This document shows positions 1 through 9,890 of a stretch of 64,000 bases of DNA, in pieces (position 1 is the first letter of the stretch; every line of letters begins with the position of its first letter). The translations under genes were made by a program, and so were the position numbers. A model generated the notes under the pieces. It searched no databases, was not told where the DNA came from, and was given only the letters and a program-made list of their open reading frames with translations. Origin of the DNA: Thalassia testudinum (taxonomy: Eukaryota; Streptophyta; Magnoliopsida; Alismatales; Hydrocharitaceae); contig JAZHRO010000012.1 of NCBI GenBank assembly GCA_037157565.1, positions 61,867,501-61,931,500 on the forward strand. Direction: 5' to 3'.

Positions 1-123
1 TGGCGAATGTGATTTATTTTACTGCTCTTTTGGTTACTTTCTCGTTGGATGACTAGATCTTGAAGTCAGTCGAGTCGGTTCGATTTTCGTGTCTCGTAAG
101 AATTTAGGAATCGTATCGTTACA
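1..123 (+). mobile_element. 3' terminal fragment of a Tekay-type Ty3/gypsy LTR
   Basis: The segment reads through the same LTR-end block found before 46507 and 60972: TCTCGTTGGA, then GACTAGATCTTG, then a G/T-rich run ending GTTACA. It therefore looks like the last part of a + strand Tekay-type LTR whose body lies before the window. The terminal CA is at 122-123. The five bases after it, GGAAC, would be the duplicated target site, but the partner is outside the window. Confidence 0.6.
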
Positions 124-1239
124 GGAACTGAATAAGAAAGAAAGAAAAATAACAAAATGAACTCCCCATGGCAGGTAAGAATCATACCTAAAACATAACC
201 ACAAACGTTAACCTCACCGAAAGAGCGGCAATCTCTCGGTCAATGATAAACGAGAAATAGAATGAAGATCCTACGTGTGTCTCAATTGTATTTGTGCACA
301 ATCTCTTATGTAGCCTGAATAGATCTTCCAATTTGCAAAAGAAAGAGAAGAAAAGGTCGAGGGTGGATCTCAAGCATTGTAATTTTGTTTTCATCGTAAG
401 AAGTTAAAACCAGCTTTTTCTCAATCTATATGAACTTATTCCAATTTTCCACCCATGATCAACAAGAAGGATATGGAAAAAGCAGTGCCGTATCATTCAT
501 ACAAATTAACCCTAGACATTAGAGCCTTGGTAAGCCTCATGGCCACTACAAGATCGAAGCCTTCTACCATTAGTCAGAAACCATTGTATGTTATACACAC
601 AACATAAAAAGTGGAGCTCACGAACAATTTGTTAAAAATGTTTGGTTACAAAATTTGTGAAGGGGAGAGGAAGGTTAGATTGAAAAGGCAACTTTTGGGA
701 AGATTTGTTTCCCTCGAAATCAATGGATCGGAGAGAAGGGGGGTTCTTTAAAGGTCAGCAAAATTATCCAAAATCCTTTCCCTCCGCTTATGTATCTAAA
801 TAATTAATACAAATTTTCCTTTACTTTCCTCTCCCTTCTAAATTATTTCACCTTTACACGCACACCCTTTTATAATCCGCCCCCAGTCTCTGTGGTCCTC
901 TCCATCTTCTTACCTCTCTCTTCAATGGAGATTCATCTACTTTGACACATCATCATTGGAGTCGTTAGAGGAGATGGACTCTCCGATCGGTTGAGAATTA
1001 GTCCTATATATATATTTTTAGGAGCACATTAATTATGAGAATATCATGTTGTGATTAGCTTGATACCTTATAAAGAAATAGTATAATCTTCATTGTGGAT
1101 TCGGATAGGTAACTCACGCCGTTATGTATTTTGTAATGTATATTTTTGTCTAATCAAGTGATTTTTATTCAACTAAGAGATATTCACTAAGTGTGTTTCA
1201 ATCATTTTTCATCAATTTTAAGAGATACTTCAACTATGT
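124..1239. other. AT-rich intergenic stretch, no gene seen
   Basis: No long open frame, RNA gene or recognisable repeat boundary was found. The only reading frames are short and low in complexity. The DNA is AT-rich with some pyrimidine runs near 840-930. Confidence 0.5.
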
Positions 1240-1329
1240 AAGGTGATTTTTTATCCTAATGTTTAAATCTTTAGTATTTATGATTTTCCTAAATACTAAA
1301 GATTAAACATTAAGGTGAAAAATCACCTT
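1240..1329. repeat. 90-bp imperfect palindrome (hairpin, MITE-like)
   Basis: The arms begin AAGGTGATTTTT and end AAAAATCACCTT and pair almost throughout, including ATGTTTAA..CTTTAGTATTTA against its complement, leaving a loop of a few bases near 1283-1290. This could be a tiny fold-back MITE or a derivative of one. I did not find a clear target-site duplication. Confidence 0.7.
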
Positions 1330-1429
1330 GCATGGGTGAAGAATCACTTTCTATAAATCGAAATCCTAAATCCTAATCCTTAAATCAAAACCCTAAACCC
1401 CAAATACTAAATAAAACCCATAGGTGAAA

Positions 1430-1810
1430 TCACTTTTCACTTTTTAAGTGAAAGTCTATTTTCCACCAGTTGAAAAGGAAAATCAACTGGTTGAAAATCA
1501 AGTAAATTAAAATATACCGGTTGGAAATTCATTTTTCACCGATTGAAAAGTAAAATCAATCGGTTGAAAAGTAAGCAGACAAAAAACACACTAGTTAGAA
1601 ATAATTTTCAACAAGTTGAAAATTAAAATATATCGATTGAAAATTAAAATATACTAATTAAAAAATAAAAAATATTGATGTATTTATCTTTTCACTGATG
1701 AAAAATGATTTTCAACTTGAAACGTGATTTTTCACTTATAGTAAATGATTTCACTTAATAGTAATTTTTTAATGATAAAAATAATTTTCACAGATAAAAA
1801 ATTAAAATAT
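1430..1810. repeat. Degenerate short tandem motifs of the GGTTGAAAATTAAAATATA type
   Basis: Variants of GTTGAAAA..TAAAATATA..CGGTTG recur about every 30-50 bases across this AT-rich stretch, for example near 1495, 1550, 1610 and 1640. The same stretch holds several copies of TTTTCAC/GTGAAAA in both orientations. It looks like a decayed satellite or MITE interior. No protein can be read through it. Confidence 0.5.
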
Positions 1811-2278
1811 AATAATTGAAATTACAAATCCTATCCGTGTATTGCAAACATATCACAGAGTGTATTTTTATACTTTTTGACTTTCATTATTTACCTCTTG
1901 TGTACCCTTCCCGAAACCTTATCCAAAGTCAAGAGACATGCCTCTTTAATTTCTTACCTTACACGGTAAAGTCTTAATTTATCACAAAGGAGTTGCCTCT
2001 TTTATTAATCACGCTTCTCCTCTGCTTTGGTCATAGCTCGAAATTGGTGCTCCTTTTGTAGTAAGTGGTGAGCTTCCTTTATCTTTTCAAAGTAGGACTC
2101 AGAGGGCAACTTGCTATCTCACTCATATTTTTTGATTTCTCACTGACGACGCTTTGGCCGACGGCAAGGATACTTGTAACCTTTGCATGGTAGTATTAAA
2201 ACAATACCAACACTCCCATCAAACACAATATTTACTACGGGTCCATTTAGATTTGTCTTCGACCTTCCAGCAAAGTAT

Positions 2279-2354
2279 TGGGCCGTGAATGGGACCAAAT
2301 ATGGGCCCTAACAACACATGTACTGGGCCGTGAATGGGACCAAACTATGGGCCC
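2279..2354. promoter_or_regulatory. Two direct copies of a TGGGCC/GGGCCC-bearing 30-bp unit
   Basis: The unit at 2279-2308 (TGGGCCGTGAATGGGACC, then TATGGGCCC) is repeated at 2324-2354 with one added base. TGGGCC is the plant 'site II' core bound by TCP factors in housekeeping promoters, and each unit carries it at one end with GGGCCC at the other. I infer a promoter remnant. Neither side has an ORF I recognise: the 64-codon frame at 2377-2571 matches no family known to me. Confidence 0.4.
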
Positions 2355-2848
2355 AAAATCACATTTGTGACGAACAGTGGGGAGTACGAAGACAGGGAAA
2401 AGATGGAGAGCGTTAAGAGGACCCAGGCGTAAAGAAGCTGCTCTCTCAACATCTCCCACCGCACTCTTACATTCTTCACATTTCCGTTTTTTTTTTTTTT
2501 GTATTTTTTTGGTTGTAACTTCAGGCTACTTTTTTGTTTTTTCTCATGGAATATTTATTTTGCCATCATGATTATTTTAAGACTTTTGAGATGTAATACG
2601 GATTTCTAATCAATCTTCAATCGAACTTCTCCAAAGCTCGAATCTTTTGGAAAATTTCTCCAGATGTCCCAAAAAAATCAACCTGGCACATACTCAGATG
2701 GCCCATTCTACAAATATATCCTCTCCTCTCAAATTAATACAGGTCCCTTACATCCACACCACCTAAATATGAATGTTTCCCTGATTGAAACCATCTTTAA
2801 CAAAGCTAAGGATATGTCCACGTCAACGTGCTTCTCACATATGGTTAT
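2355..2848. other. Stretch without a supported gene
   Basis: A homopolymeric T run lies at about 2488-2505. Two short frames (2377-2571 and 2664-2852) lack recognisable domains and are probably chance. The first lies just downstream of the TGGGCC block and could be a first exon, but I cannot support that. Confidence 0.4.
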
Positions 2849-2851
2849 TTA

Positions 2852-4908
2852 GGATTAGTTTACTTGGAAGGTTAAGGAATTAATGTTAAAAAATATAAAA
2901 TTGATGTTAACTCTCAATTGTGTTTACTTGTAAAGTGGTATTAGCACTAATTTATGTTTACTTGAATTGATGTTAAGTTGAAGTATTAATCCTTGTAGTG
3001 TTTACTTTTTAGTGGTGTTAAGCATTTAAATTAGAGACCGCGAGAGCACAACAAAATTGTGAAACTTAAACACGAATTTGCATAACACAAGTTGTTGGTG
3101 CTAGAGCACCACGATCATTTGTTTTGATGATAACAAAATACGTGTCATTTAACATTTGCACTTGGAGTCTTAAATTTCAGGTCAATTGCAAATGAAGACA
3201 TGATTAGACGGAGTTCGAGCTTGCATCCAGGACGGATTGGAGGAGCTTGATGGAGAACAGAGGAGATTCACGAGGAGCGATAGATTGAAGATGGAAGGAC
3301 AAGAAGAATATGATAGAATTCTGTTTATTTCTTTCATATACTTTTGTCTTTATTTCCTTGCTCTTTTTGTTTCTTAGAATATCATGTTAAAGAGTCTTAA
3401 AGTATCCTAACAGTAGTCCTGGGAATACCTGCACAACCCTATGATACTTAGGTTTTCTGTAGAGAACTTAGAAAACTAATATAGGGTTCAAACAGCCTTT
3501 TCAGACGTCTAATCTCAAAATCAGACGTCTGATAATGAGTTTTAAGACGTCTGACTGTTGATTCAGACGTCCGATAATATTTAGGCTGGACTTAGTTAGT
3601 TCTGTCTGATGAAATCAGACGTCCGGACCTTAATCTAGACGTCTTAGAAGACATCTGATGATTTTGCCAGATGTCCAATTAGTGGACCGTTCACTTGCTT
3701 AACAAACACTGAAGAATATGACCGTTAAAGCCTTATCAAACGTTCGTAAGTGTTCCCAGACGTTTGATAAATGACCGTTTTGCCTCGCCTGACCCAAAAT
3801 CTCTTTTCAGAGATCTTATAGCCGTTGCATTCTCTTGGAAATCCATTCTTGCAGAAAAAGTAGGTTTCTAGACATCCAGACTTAGTTCCAGACGTCCTGT
3901 ATGTCGTCTGATGGACTTACACTAGAACCTTGTTTAGATCTGTTTCAAGTCAGGAAGAAACCCGCCTAAAATCAGACGTCTGACTTTGTTCCCAGACGTC
4001 TTAAACTGGTTTTCCAAACGTACTATGCCAGGATCAGACGTTTGATAACCCTGTCAGTGTAATGCTTGTTCCTGATTTCGGGTTGATTCTCTTGGGCTTT
4101 GCACCCAACGGCTATGGAAGCTTTCCAAAACCTTCCTAAGGCCTCTATAAATAGAGGGGAGCCTTTGCCACTTAAGACACACCCAAGCAACATACTTTCT
4201 ACTCTTTTGTGTCCAAGAAAAGCTCTTGCTCTCCAACTCTTGAGAGCATCAAGCCTTTGCGCACTCGCTCTCCCGCCGTAGTTCACGAGAGCGACGTTGC
4301 GCCGTCGTGTAGCTCACGCACCTGCGTCATCGATTCGACGCACTTTCATCAAAGGGGAGTTTCCTAATTCCTATAGAAGCTAGGTTTAAATCTTTGTTGG
4401 CTTTATAGGACTATATTTGTTATTTTACTTTGTTATTTGGTTGGGTATTCGCTTTACGAATTCGCATCTCCTTCGTGGGACAAAATCCTTCTCATGAAGA
4501 GAAGATGTTTGAGGTATGCTACCCTCGTATAAAGTAGCGTGGTTGTAATTGAGGTTGAATCACCGTTGTTTAAGTGATTCGTTTTGTGGATTTGATCAAC
4601 TTGGTTGATCGGAAAATCCTAACTCGAGAGGGTTAGGTGGTGGTTTTCACCCGATTTGGGTTTCCACCTAAAAATAATTGTGTACATTGTGTGATTGTTT
4701 TGTGAGATTGGTTTATTTTCAATTCCGCATTTTTTACGTCACGCTGATCTCACCCCTTCCAAGTAGGGAATTACACAAGTAGCAACTTGTGTTAGACAAA
4801 CTAGCATTAAGAGCTCTTAATCCATGTTAACCAAAAGGAGGTTAACCCTTCAAGTAAACAAGGGTTAACCCCTCAAAAAGAGGGTTAGCCTCTCAAGTAA
4901 ACTAGCCC
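2852..4908. mobile_element. Tourist-like (PIF/Harbinger) MITE split by a solo LTR
   Basis: The left end starts GGATTAGTTTACTTG and the right end is the inverted GGGCTAGTTTACTTG. Both are flanked by TTA (2849-2851 and 4909-4911), the target-site duplication typical of PIF/Harbinger elements. Without the solo LTR and its duplicated CAAGT the element is about 369 bp, too short to encode a transposase. The interior repeats GTTAACC and AAGTAAAC motifs near both ends. The solo LTR landed inside it, so the MITE is the older insertion. Confidence 0.7.
3093..4775 (+). mobile_element. Solo LTR, AGACGTCT-rich family, copy A (probably Ty1/copia)
   Basis: The element starts TGTTGGTGCTAGAGCACC, ends GGGAATTACA and is flanked by CAAGT on both sides (3088-3092 and 4776-4780). 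These are the features of a solo LTR left by recombination between the two ends of a full element. A second copy lies at 44145-45901 on the other strand with a different target site. The part around 3500-4040 carries many copies of AGACGTCT and one-base variants. The GTTTTGATGATAACAAA block near the start resembles Maximus/SIRE-type copia LTRs, but the lineage is inference because no coding part is present. Confidence 0.8.
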
Positions 4909-4911
4909 TTA

Positions 4912-5618
4912 GTGTTTCTCAGAAATGCATCTTGTTGCTTGTGGGTAAAGGAGAGGTGAAGTTTGGTATATACTTTGGTATAAAAATCAGTGCCCTTATA
5001 GTAGCACTCTACTCTTAACTTCCTACTATTTTACGTCGTCGTCTTGATTAATCCCACATCGTTGTTTTGATTTCTGAGTCGTCACCTTAACTTTATACAC
5101 CGTTGGTGCCTTTTCTCACCTGATGCCACTAGGGTTGATGAAGCAGCAGAACATGGGGTCTTTGCGTTTTGAGCGACCTCTCACCGCCCAAAGACTGGGT
5201 GGTCAAGCTAGTCGGACACTCTTGAGACTCAATCAGCTAGTCCTACGTGGTCCGCCGAACAAGCAATGCCACGATTTGGTTGGAAAGGGGCTTACCTTGC
5301 CTTTAGGTTGGGATGACTCTTTTCTTGAACTTTAATGCTTGCTAACTTCAGGAGTTGGCTTCAAGTAGATTTGACTTCTCTTCTCTTTCAGCTGCCCCTA
5401 CTCTCAAAGTCTCCAAGAGTGACAAGAACACCTGGTACCTAATGGCATTCGAGCAGCCATGGATCAGCATGTGCTACCAGTAGTTACCAACAAAGATAGT
5501 TCGGTCGATTACTTTGTCGTATTGGGGGAGGTTGGGGTGTTTAAAGTGCTGCGGGAGGGGTGTGTCCATGATCTCTTCCATGAAGGGAAATGTTGTGACG
5601 AATAACTTCCTATGTACT
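4912..5618 (-). mobile_element. Left part of a decayed Ty3/gypsy element, interrupted by Athila
   Basis: The segment about 5040-5400 matches 20140-20490 in patches and in the same orientation. Shared landmarks are GTTGGTGCC followed by TTTCT and CTCA, AACATG(G)GGTC/AACATGAGGTC, and a GGCTT(A/G)CCTT...GGAT(T/G)ACTCTTTT run. I read these as the two old LTRs of one minus-strand element. Between them lie gag remnants on both sides of the Athila insertion (19225-19861 and 5474-5618). Pol appears to be lost. Confidence 0.4.
5474..5618 (-). pseudogene. Ty3/gypsy gag remnant, downstream part
   Basis: The minus-strand frame ending at 5474 contains FPFMEEIMDTPLPQHFKHPN followed by LPQYD. This resembles the P-L-P-x-x-F-K-x-P-x-L-x-x-Y-D/E stretch that opens the gag domain in many plant gypsy elements. 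The frame is cut at 5618 by the Athila LTR and continues, out of phase, at 19225. It stops soon after the motif, so only a trace of the capsid domain is left. It would be non-functional as a single exon in any frame. Confidence 0.5.
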
Positions 5619-8321
5619 TGATGATCGTGCGTTGTGACTAGGTTTGTTGTAGAAATAACGTTGTAGTACACCTAGTCATTGCCATCATTACAGATATATT
5701 TTTTTTTACTCGGAAAATAAAAAAGTTCCCGAGGTCGAACTCAGGGAGCAAGTCGTATTCTAGAAGTACAAAAGTTCTTATTACAAAAATAAAGAGAGAG
5801 AGAGATGAAAATTTGGCTTCTTCTTCTTCTCTTCTTTCTTCCTCTTTGTCTTCTCTTCTCTTTGGCTCTTGAATCTTCTTCCTTTTGTTCTTCCTGTGTT
5901 CTTCTTCTTCTTTGTTTCTTCTTTTTCTTTCTTTAGATCTTCTTCTCGTGCTCTTCTTCTTCTTTTCTTGCTTCTTCTCTTCTTTCTTCTTCTTCTTGGT
6001 TGGACGATCCTGTCCTTCTCTTCTTCTGATTTTTGCTTCTCCACTTGGCCTTCAGGACGTCGTCTGATTTTCCAATCGGACGACTTAAACCGCTGCTGCT
6101 ACTGTGCCTCCCTTAGCTTCCGTCTTCTTCTTCTTTGTGTTCTCTTCTTCTTCTTCTTCTTCACCTGTGCCTGCACACTTCAAGGTTTTCGTCAGAGGGC
6201 AAAACCTACTCTACCCTCCCCCCGCGTCTCTCTCTCTGAATTTGCTCTTAGGAAAGCTCTCCCAGAGCAACCGGTTAATCGGTACGCGGGTCGCGCCCAG
6301 GTCCAGGCCCACCGGTGTGCGGTGGTGGGCGAGGAGTGCAGGTCGGGCTAATCGGGTCGGGGCTAGGTCCGCAGGGCGTGAGCGCGGACGAGGCTGGGTA
6401 ATCGGGCGGGTGAAGGGGACCTCACCTCGTGAACTGAGGCGAAGAGCTTAAGGCACTTTTTGCCTTTAAGCGCCCGCGCGCCTCTGCGAGTTTCCGAGGT
6501 GGGACTAAATGTCCCACCCCAATTTGGGCGCCCGTGCGGAGGAAGCAGCGGGCAGTCGAGGCTTCACGTGAGGGCTTCGCCCCAGCTGCAGCTTGGGACT
6601 CTTCGCGAAGATACCCCACGCAGCCTGGGGACCTGATCTGGGCGTGGCGCGCCTGGAGCAGCAGGTCGAAGGAGCTTCGCTGCTCAGCAATGGCGATGGC
6701 GGGCGCAACACCTGTCCACAACAGCACGGCCTCTGGGCCTAATCAGATATGCGGAGGACCTTCGCCGTGACACGGAGAAGGTGGTCGGGGGATCTGCAGG
6801 TGGCGGGGCGGAGCCTAAGGGCCGCCCTAGGTCAAACTGCAGGTGGCGAGATGGGTTTGGTCGGTGGGTCTGCAGAGGGTGATTGGTGGGAAGTAGAAGG
6901 GCGGAGGTTGATCAGGGTGAGGAGGTGGAGGTTCTGCGGGGGTCGGCGAGTCGTGTGGAGTGGCGGAATGATGGGAGCGACTCGCCGGAGGTTGGCCGGA
7001 GATGGGGAAGGTGAGAGTGTTTGGGCGAGGTCGAGGGCGACAGTAAAGATTTACAGTGAGAAAAAGAAAGAGGGGAGGAAGAGGAGAGGTTACACCTACT
7101 TAGCAGGACGAGGAGGGGCCGGAGCAGGCGACAACCGTATCGACTGTCGCCGGAGAAGAAACTACACAGAGGAAGGGGCGACGGCGAGGAGAGGGCCGGA
7201 GAAGCACGCGCTGGGTGCGGCACGGCGCGGGAAGAGCGAGGGAAGGCAACCCTGCTGCTGGTAGTGCGGTAGGGCGACGAGAAGGAGGAGGAGAAGTCGC
7301 CGGAGCAAGGGGGCGTCTATCGGAGTGGGAAGAGAGGAAGTGAGGGGGTATCTCCGTCAGATCTGAGCTGGGAAGAACGACGGAGCGACGGGGGTATTTA
7401 TAGGGGCAGAACCAGAGGGAGGGCGGAGGGAGACGACGTGTCTCCCTCGCCGGAGGAAGGAGACCCATACCGTCCGTGCGTTCGCACGGCCGGTATGGGT
7501 GGTTGCAGCGCTAATGGGGGTGCTCCTGCGACGGCTGACGACGCAGGGCACCCCCGTTTGACCTGGCAGGCTCCCTCCCTTACCCTGCGCGGCGCCATGC
7601 TCCGCGCAAGGTCGCCGGAGCATGGTGCTGCTCAGGTTTTGCAGGAGGGACCTAAACGCAAAGAACGAAGGAGAGTTAGGGGCCAAAATGTGAGGGTTCA
7701 AAAGTTGAGGGCCAAAAAGTAAATATATGAGGACCAAAGTGTAAAGTTGGTCAAGAAGGTTTCTTCTTAGGCTCAAGTTTTTATACATGACTAATTAGGA
7801 CCTAAGGATTCTGATGGTGAATTTTATTTCTAGGTTAAACCTTGTTTGACCAGTCAATTTACGTAAAAACCCAAATTAAGTTGTTAATTGGGCATGGTTC
7901 TCAATGTAGGTCAAAATAGGTTTCTAAGGCTAAATTGAAGGTTCTAAACCATAGATATTATTTTTATATGAATTTTAGAGGATTTAGTTAATTTTTTCTC
8001 TGCCTCGAACCTCGTGTATTTAAGTGGGTTTATTTTTAGGGTTACAGGATGTCATTTAATTCTTCGGAGTTGCTGTAGCCCTTGTTGAGTCATTTCATCC
8101 CACTTTTCTTGTTATTAGGTTATTTTGACCTATGTTTGGACCCTGAGTTACCCTATTTTCAGATTGGATTGGTGAAATTGCATTTTTACCCCTTAGATTA
8201 TGTTTTCTTTGCAAACTCAGAATCTCTCTGAGCCAAGCCTTTCTAAGGTTATGTAGGAGCTTTTTCTTGCAAATTGGGGTTAAATAGTGCTAGTTTAGGG
8301 TTTGTGACGAGGTTCTCATCA
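5619..8321 (-). repeat. 3' LTR of the Athila-type element
   Basis: On the + strand it begins TGATGATCGTGC and ends TTCTCATCA; on the element's own strand it runs TGATGAG...ATCATCA. It repeats 16518-19219 almost base for base. It holds a CTT-rich tract (about 5815-6180), a GC-rich block (about 6280-7640) and an AT-rich end. A TATAAATA box on the minus strand lies at 7395-7402. Several open frames of 100-170 codons run through the GC-rich and CTT-rich parts in both orientations. They are compositional and not conserved as proteins. Confidence 0.93.
5815..6180. repeat. CTT/TCTTC pyrimidine tract inside the Athila LTR
   Basis: The + strand is a nearly pure run of CTTCTT and TCTTC units. The same tract recurs at 16714-17079 in the other LTR and, more diverged, at 62215-62520. 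It creates long Phe/Leu/Ser-rich or Lys/Arg/Glu-rich open frames that should not be annotated as genes. Confidence 0.85.
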
Positions 8322-8333
8322 CATCCCCATGCC
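8322..8333 (-). other. Possible polypurine tract of the Athila-type element
   Basis: Directly before the 3' LTR, the element's strand reads GGCATGGGGATG. A purine-rich run at this point primes plus-strand DNA synthesis in LTR elements. It is short and interrupted by pyrimidines, so this is tentative. Confidence 0.4.
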
Positions 8334-8764
8334 TAGCTTTTGCTAGTCCCTTAGCAAAAACCTAAGGTTTTAACTTTTGGTCTAGACCGTGATATTCATA
8401 ACCATTTCAGATAAGTGCCTTTTCATTTGAACCTAGATTAGGTTAGAATGCTGACCATAGGCTTAAAAGGTACTTCTAGTACCAACCAAGATCCTGATCT
8501 GTCTAGCCTTAGCCTCAGTCTTTGGCAAAGGTTTTTAAGACCCATAAGAACTAACCTAAGGTTTATTGGACTTTGTGGTTGAAGCACCCCGTGCTTGAAA
8601 TGATTTTTGCCTTGGTTCAGTTCGCAGTGCGTTTTGCAAGAGAGAGAGAAGTAGAAGGTATTTTTGTTTGGAGAGTTTTTCTCTCTCTTTTTCTTTTTAG
8701 TTCTAGCCTAGGATTGGCTTTTCAACATGGTCTGTATCAGATTCATTGCTCCCATCATCAATCC

Positions 8765-8930
8765 TCAAGGGTTCCTGGCGATCGATGCTTCGGGATAGCA
8801 CCGCCCATGGCAACCCCCAGAACCCTGGCTATTGAGATTTCGAGATAATCTCATCCATGGTGTTCCGTGGCCGAATTCAGACCCTTGCAGTTGACATTTC
8901 GTGATAATGCCATCCATGGAATCTGAACCA
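8765..8930. repeat. Three diverged tandem units of about 55-62 bp
   Basis: Each unit has the frame TGGCGATCGATGCTTCGGGA...CCATGG, with variants TGGCTATTGAGATTTCGAGA...CCATGG and TGCAGTTGACATTTCGTGAT...CCATGG. The CCATGG anchor occurs at 8807, 8855 and 8914. Such tandem blocks downstream of pol are common in large plant gypsy elements. Confidence 0.7.
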
Positions 8931-9890
8931 GCAGGGTGCTTACATGCCCCCAGTAGGATATGTGAATATCCTAAAAGACAAGCATCGAGGAGATGATATT
9001 TTGTTACGCTTCTTTGAGGGGATTTCTCGCCTCTCCGCGCTGGGAACTCGTCCAAATCAACTTGTGTTGATCGGCCGCTCCTATTCTAGGTGTATTTTTC
9101 AGAGTTTTTGCGACGCTTCTGCATGGTTTTGAATTTTTATGCTTACTGAACCAGGCTGTGTGTGGGGTTGGGGTGCTTAGGTTACCGAGTCCCGTAAACC
9201 AGAGGCTAGTTAGTGAGGTCAAATACTCCCTCAGCTTTGGACCTAGTACTTAAGCTTTTCATTTTCCTCAACCTCTTGAGGATTGTCTAGATCTTAATGG
9301 GTACTAAAAGTCTATCAAGAATGCCTAAGGTTTGTGTTCTTACTAATCTTACCATGCACTTTTCATTTCTTTTCTTGAAAAATGGTCTAGAGCTTAGGTT
9401 AATTCCTTAGCTTCTTATTAATGACTATTACTCTTTTCTTTCATCTTTTTGTGCTCCTTTTCCTTTTGTTTCTTTTCCTTCTCCACAAAATTTCCTTTCT
9501 CCTCTTATTCTTCTTTTGAAAAAAAATTTTACTTTTTATGGCATTTTTGACATATGTGAATTTTTTTGTTTTAAAACCTTTTCTTACAAGTTTTGCACTT
9601 TTATACCCCCCATGCCTAAGGTTTGCAATGTCCTCATTGTGATTTTAGGGGTTTTTATTTACTTAGTTCATTCCTTAAGACAGTTGTTTTTGTGTGTGAA
9701 TGGGTCGGGATGAATTTTGCGGACGATTTCTAATCTCAGATGCAAGCATCTGAGGTGAAGTCGGCTGTCTTGAAGGGTGAACCTTAAGTGCACCAAGGTG
9801 TCGGAAAAAATGTTTTAGATTTTCAGAGGGAATGACGGGCTGCCTCCCGTTAAGCGCTGAGTTTTACGCCATCGGCTGGGCGCAGTAAGC

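Larger units (their letters stand above)
8322..9890. other. Athila region between integrase and 3' LTR, no env-like ORF
   Basis: Athila elements often carry an env-like ORF here. In these 1.57 kb the longest frames are under 100 codons, on either strand, and none shows a signal peptide followed by a membrane anchor. The block next to integrase contains the run GGGCTGCCTCCCGTTAAGCG and then an AT-rich, T-rich stretch at 9420-9620. A triplicated 60-bp unit lies at about 8765-8930. Confidence 0.6.

Noticed and set aside
1376..1410. Interstitial telomere repeat
   Set aside because: Only one or two CCCTAAA-like units in AT-rich DNA.
5869..6351. Open frames of 115-177 codons in the CTT-rich tract (also 16768-17301 and 62168-62488)
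   Set aside because: They follow from the TCTTC repeat, occur on both strands and lie inside LTRs.
7357..7788. Pro/Ser/Arg-rich frames in the GC-rich part of the Athila LTR (also 18063-18686)
   Set aside because: They overlap on opposite strands, change length between the two LTR copies and contain no domain.
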